64,000 bases of DNA from Mycobacterium sp. 1164966.3 (lineage in GTDB: Bacteria; Actinomycetota; Actinomycetes; Mycobacteriales; Mycobacteriaceae): contig NZ_LZSG01000062.1 of assembly GCF_001665395.1 (NCBI RefSeq), positions 124,001 through 188,000 of the forward strand, in the 5' to 3' direction. The translations under genes and the position numbers were made by a program. The notes beneath the pieces are model-generated. The model saw nothing but the letters and a program-made list of their open reading frames with translations. It was not told where the DNA came from and did not search any database. Below, in pieces: positions 61,241 to 64,000 of the stretch (its first letter is position 1; each line of letters begins with the position of its first letter).

Positions 61241-61574
61241 CGCCGGCGCATAAGCACACCAGTCACATCGGTCCCTACGATGCTTTTTGGTACTGGAGTG
61301 ACAGATGTTGATCACTGCGGCGCTACGTCTTTTCCGTGCCGCAGTGCTCACCCGTAGCGGCCCGTCCCAAGCGCGAACCCCCTTCGCTTATCCGCTGAAA
61401 GCTCTCGCGGCCAGCCCTATCCGATGCCTGGCGTGCTCGCAGCCGCTGCAACGCACAACCTGCCAAATTCCAGCGTTCTCGTAGCAGCTATGCTTTATTC
61501 GTAGCGCTTGTGTTAGATTCTTGATTATGTCGTCGCATCGACGGCGCGCACGCGCAAGAACTGGGAGGGAAGCA
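61241..61574 (+). promoter_or_regulatory. whiB6 upstream region with a 20-bp direct repeat
   Basis: The 334 bases upstream of the whiB6-like gene hold no credible gene. TCGTAGC occurs at 61479-61485 and again at 61499-61505; the following bases are partly conserved (T at +10, TG at +12/13), so the unit is 20 bases, two turns of helix. The region is locally AT-rich (TATGCTTTATTCG, TTGATTATG), fitting a promoter. In M. tuberculosis whiB6 is controlled by PhoP and others; whether this repeat is a PhoP-type site (TCACAGC-like) is open. Confidence 0.42.
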
Positions 61575-61892
61575 ATGACCGCAGCGATAATCCCGTTGTC
61601 CGTACCGCTGGACGAATACGTCCCGGCCTGCACCGCCAACCCGGAGCGATGGACGACCACCGAACCCGACGAGGACGCCAGGGCGGCATGCCTGGCATGT
61701 CCGCGCCGCTGGCTTTGCGCCAGCGAGGCGTACCAGGTGCCGGGCGTGGAGGGGCTGTGGGCCGGGGTGGTGATCCCCGAGTCGGGTCGATCGCGCGAGT
61801 TCGCGCTACGTCGCTTGCGTTCGCTGGCCGAGCGCGGCGGTTACCAGGTTCGGCCGCGGCGCCGTGGCCGACCCCGCGGCTCCCGGAACTGA
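61575..61892 (+). CDS. whiB6: WhiB6-like iron-sulfur transcription regulator
   Basis: A 105-residue WhiB-family protein. The 4Fe-4S ligands are C19, C39, C42 and C48 (C…C-x2-C-x5-C), then GLWAGVVIPESGRSREFALRRLRSLAERGGY, nearly identical in pattern to M. tuberculosis WhiB6 (Rv3862c), and a basic C-terminal tail (RPRRRGRPRGSRN) likely binding DNA. WhiB6 responds to oxygen/NO and controls ESX-1 substrate genes in M. tuberculosis and M. marinum. The N-terminus is about 18 residues shorter than in Rv3862c as I remember it. ATG 61575 follows GGAGGGAAG. Probably regulates this locus. Confidence 0.9.
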   Translation: MTAAIIPLSVPLDEYVPACTANPERWTTTEPDEDARAACLACPRRWLCASEAYQVPGVEGLWAGVVIPESGRSREFALRRLRSLAERGGYQVRPRRRGRPRGSRN

Positions 61893-61991
61893 GCCCGCAC
61901 GGGGCCAAAACTTGTGCACATTTGTCCGCCGGCGGCACCGTAAACTGTCCGCACGGTTACGGCGGTCGCTAGGAAATCGCTGTGGGGTGCA

Positions 61992-62474
61992 ATGGGGGAA
62001 TTCGTGGACGGTGCCGACAGCCGCGTGGATCGGCTGCTGTCCGATCTGCAGCGATTCCAGGGCGCAGCAGCCAGATCCGCACAACGTCTGGCACTCGAGA
62101 CCGCGGATGCATGGTCGGACGACGGTTTGGTCCGGGTCTGGGTGAACGCCCAGGGCGTGGTCGTGCAAGTCGAGTTCGACGACACTCTGTTGTCAGAGAT
62201 GACCAGCGCCGACGCGGGCGCCGCCGTCGTGCAAGCCGCACAGTCCGCCGCAGCGAAGATGCGCGCCAAGACCGACGCGTTTCAGGCCGGGCTATGGCAG
62301 CAAGTCGCTCGATTCGGCGTGCAGCCCGTCGACGAGTTCAACGGGATGCGTCCCGAGGTTCCGTTATCGGCGCCCGGCTCGCGGGACCGGCGCGCGATCA
62401 GCGAGACCTTGGCCGCCGAGGCCGATCGCAAGGACGCGCAAGATTGGCGGCTGACGATTCGCGACAATGACTGA
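61992..62474 (+). CDS. YbaB-family protein (second copy in locus)
   Basis: A 160-residue protein of the YbaB type: long N-terminal helix (VDRLLSDLQRFQGAAARSAQRL), beta-hairpin (VRVWVNAQGVVVQVEFDDTLL), long helix (AGAAVVQAAQSAAAKMRAKTDAF) and a polar tail. Such proteins bind DNA in other bacteria; in actinobacterial toxin or ESX loci they often precede a WXG100 protein and a large substrate, exactly as here. It is similar in layout but not closely related to the 33002 gene. ATG 61992 follows AATGGGGG-type sequence. Confidence 0.8.
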   Translation: MGEFVDGADSRVDRLLSDLQRFQGAAARSAQRLALETADAWSDDGLVRVWVNAQGVVVQVEFDDTLLSEMTSADAGAAVVQAAQSAAAKMRAKTDAFQAGLWQQVARFGVQPVDEFNGMRPEVPLSAPGSRDRRAISETLAAEADRKDAQDWRLTIRDND

Positions 62475-62520
62475 TTGTTTCCGGCGGCACTGGCCGTTGG
62501 ACGGGATGAGGGAGAAGGGC

Positions 62521-62814
62521 ATGGCAGGACAATTCGGATACGACGACGGAGTAGCTCGCGCCGGCATCAGCCAGTTCGACGAGCTCGGAAGCTCCATCGG
62601 TTCGTTGCTGAACAATTTGACTGCGGAGCTGTCGGGTGACTCACCCTGGTCCCACGACAAGATCGGTTCCAGTTTCGCCGAAAAGTTCGAACCGGATCGT
62701 CAGCAGGTGATCGCCCACGCGAGTGATTTGACGAAGGCGGTACAAAGCGTGGCCCCGAAGCTTACCGAAGCGGCCAACAGCATCGTCGCCCAGGATGGCG
62801 GCGTCGCCGGCTGA
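62521..62814 (+). CDS. WXG100-like partner of a polymorphic toxin
   Basis: A 97-residue helical hairpin protein. The first helix ends near SGDSPWSHDKIGSSFAEKFEPDRQQ, the pattern typical of WXG100-superfamily proteins encoded just before large type VII toxins in actinobacteria, where W…D/E…G…F…Y/F replaces WxG. The start ATG 62521 has GGGAGAAGGG; an upstream ATG 62467 overlaps the previous gene but adds an unusual Cys/Arg-rich extension. Probably co-secreted with, and partner of, the large protein that starts 82 bases downstream. Confidence 0.78.
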   Translation: MAGQFGYDDGVARAGISQFDELGSSIGSLLNNLTAELSGDSPWSHDKIGSSFAEKFEPDRQQVIAHASDLTKAVQSVAPKLTEAANSIVAQDGGVAG

Positions 62815-62896
62815 CCACACGACGATCACGATGACCCGCCGGCGGGCGCGCGCCCGAGAACTGCCGCCGGCGGAACATATGCGGGACGCGTGATAG

Positions 62897-64000
62897 ATGG
62901 GCATTCAACTTCCCGGCTGGTTGCGATGGGTGGGCGACCTCATCGGTGAACCTTTTCCCGACGGCGACGAGACCGCATGCCGGCGGCAAGCCGGTCGATG
63001 GCGGCATTACGCGGATCAGCTGGAAGGGCTCAAAGATGAGTTGAACACCGCCACCCACACCACGCTTGGCGGATTCGCTGCCGGCGAGCTTCACAATGCG
63101 GTGGACGAGCGTCTCAAACCCTTCACCCCGGCGATCGACCAGGTTGCGGGGCAGCTACGCCAGTTGGCTGAGGCGGTCGACAAGGTGGCGACCGAGATCG
63201 AGTTTGCGAAGGAGATGTTCATCGCGAACTTGGTTGCGCTGGCGGCAACTGTCGGCGCGCTGATCGCCACCTCCTGGATCAACTGGACAGCTCCGGCGGA
63301 GATCGCGGCCGCTGTGGCAGCGGCCGAAGCGGCGATTTCGTCGATCATCCGCGCCGCGGTCGCCAAGGTGGCTTCGGAGGCCATAGCCCGAGTGATCACC
63401 GAACTGGTGGTGCGTGCGCTCGAGGGCGCCGCGGTCAACGCCGTCATGTCCGGTGCTCTCAATGCGGGCATTCAGGGCCAACAGATGTTGCAGGGCAATC
63501 GCCACGACTTCGATTCCACGTCGTTCTGGAGCGATGTGGAGTCCGGCGCGATTTCGGGCGCCGTCATGGGTCCGGTCGTCAAAGGGGCACACGACTTCGA
63601 CGCAGGTTCGGCGCTGGGCAACCGTGCGAAGAACTTCGGCGCGTCGTTCGTCGGCAACGCGGGGGGCGCATTGGCCGCCCAGCAGGCACTGACCGGGCAC
63701 ATGAATCTGGCCGATGCCGCGGGTGCCGGCGCCGTGTTCGGCGCCGTGGACGGGATGCGCAGCCCGGGGGCACACACCACCGGCACGCCGGAGTCGACCG
63801 CCTTGACGGGCGACCGGTCCGGGTCGCCGTCGGTGGACCCGCTGCCCGTGCCCGAGCATCCGCGGACGCCCCCGGCCGAATCGGCTGCGGCCCACTCCCC
63901 CGAAATCGCCGGTCCGTCGCCCGGCAATGTGGATGTGCCCCTCAACTTGGGGTCACCCGGATACGACGGGCGGCCGACGGCTCCGGCCGGTTTCGCCGGC
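62897..64000 (+). CDS. CpnT-N-like large ESX-secreted protein, probable polymorphic toxin (C-terminus cut)
   Basis: At least 368 residues, running off the right edge. The start IQLPGWLRWVGDLIG, then FPDGDET and a Trp (residue about 39), is the signature of the WXG100-like N-domain of CpnT (Rv3903c) and other actinobacterial polymorphic toxins (typical text: WP-x-GDE, then A…W). Residues about 110-170 are hydrophobic and Ala-rich; 190-290 Gly-rich with GAVMGPVV and GNRAKNFGASFVGNAGG; then a Pro-rich linker begins near residue 300. In CpnT-type proteins a toxin domain would follow such a linker, and it is beyond the window. The function of the C-terminus, and any immunity gene, cannot be seen. 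ATG 62897, no strong ribosome site. Confidence 0.8.
   Translation, partial: MGIQLPGWLRWVGDLIGEPFPDGDETACRRQAGRWRHYADQLEGLKDELNTATHTTLGGFAAGELHNAVDERLKPFTPAIDQVAGQLRQLAEAVDKVATEIEFAKEMFIANLVALAATVGALIATSWINWTAPAEIAAAVAAAEAAISSIIRAAVAKVASEAIARVITELVVRALEGAAVNAVMSGALNAGIQGQQMLQGNRHDFDSTSFWSDVESGAISGAVMGPVVKGAHDFDAGSALGNRAKNFGASFVGNAGGALAAQQALTGHMNLADAAGAGAVFGAVDGMRSPGAHTTGTPESTALTGDRSGSPSVDPLPVPEHPRTPPAESAAAHSPEIAGPSPGNVDVPLNLGSPGYDGRPTAPAGFAG

Overview
The window is high-GC DNA with actinobacterial codon use from a Mycobacterium, most likely a slow grower. It opens with a truncated type I fatty acid synthase that reads almost residue for residue like M. tuberculosis Fas (Rv2524c, from memory), followed by the homologue of its usual neighbour Rv2525c. 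No rRNA, tRNA, insertion sequence or CRISPR array was seen.

Region 1 (1-7832): fas, cut by the left edge, with a long upstream region, then a Tat-exported DUF1906 protein. Region 2 (8034-10633): a small membrane-associated protein, a divergent XRE/MmyB-type regulator and a Rieske oxygenase.

Region 3 (10877-28965): a catabolic cluster. A leftward, translationally coupled operon carries a KshA-like Rieske oxygenase, an acyl-CoA synthetase, a SnoaL-like protein, two MaoC hot-dog proteins and an AttH/CrtC lipocalin-like protein. Beside it lie a cytochrome P450, a 3Fe-4S ferredoxin, a double-length CaiB CoA-transferase, a GntR/FadR regulator, an SDR and an F420/LLM oxidoreductase. A rightward operon of four acyl-CoA dehydrogenase subunits and a second acyl-CoA synthetase ends it. 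The set fits oxygenation, CoA activation and beta-oxidation of a bulky, probably cyclic substrate. Four promoters share an AT-rich motif close to TGCTAAGATAGTAAA.

Region 4 (29070-64000): a large type VII secretion (ESX) locus. It has EccA, EccB, an unsplit EccC, EccE and MycP, two different EccD paralogues, two EspI-like MinD ATPases, two EspG-type chaperones, PE-like/PPE-like and WXG100-like pairs, an EspB-like substrate and two YbaB-like proteins. A cassette inside it encodes a membrane-anchored propeller protein, a Ser/Thr kinase with a seven-bladed YVTN propeller and a methyltransferase. To the right are a DUF5336 protein, a WhiB6 homologue, and a YbaB-like / WXG100-like / CpnT-N-like trio that looks like the front of a polymorphic toxin system cut by the right edge. 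Features resemble ESX-1 (WhiB6, EspI, EspB, YbaB) but the single-chain EccC and paired EccD do not, so this looks like a distinct ESX lineage rather than one of the five M. tuberculosis systems.
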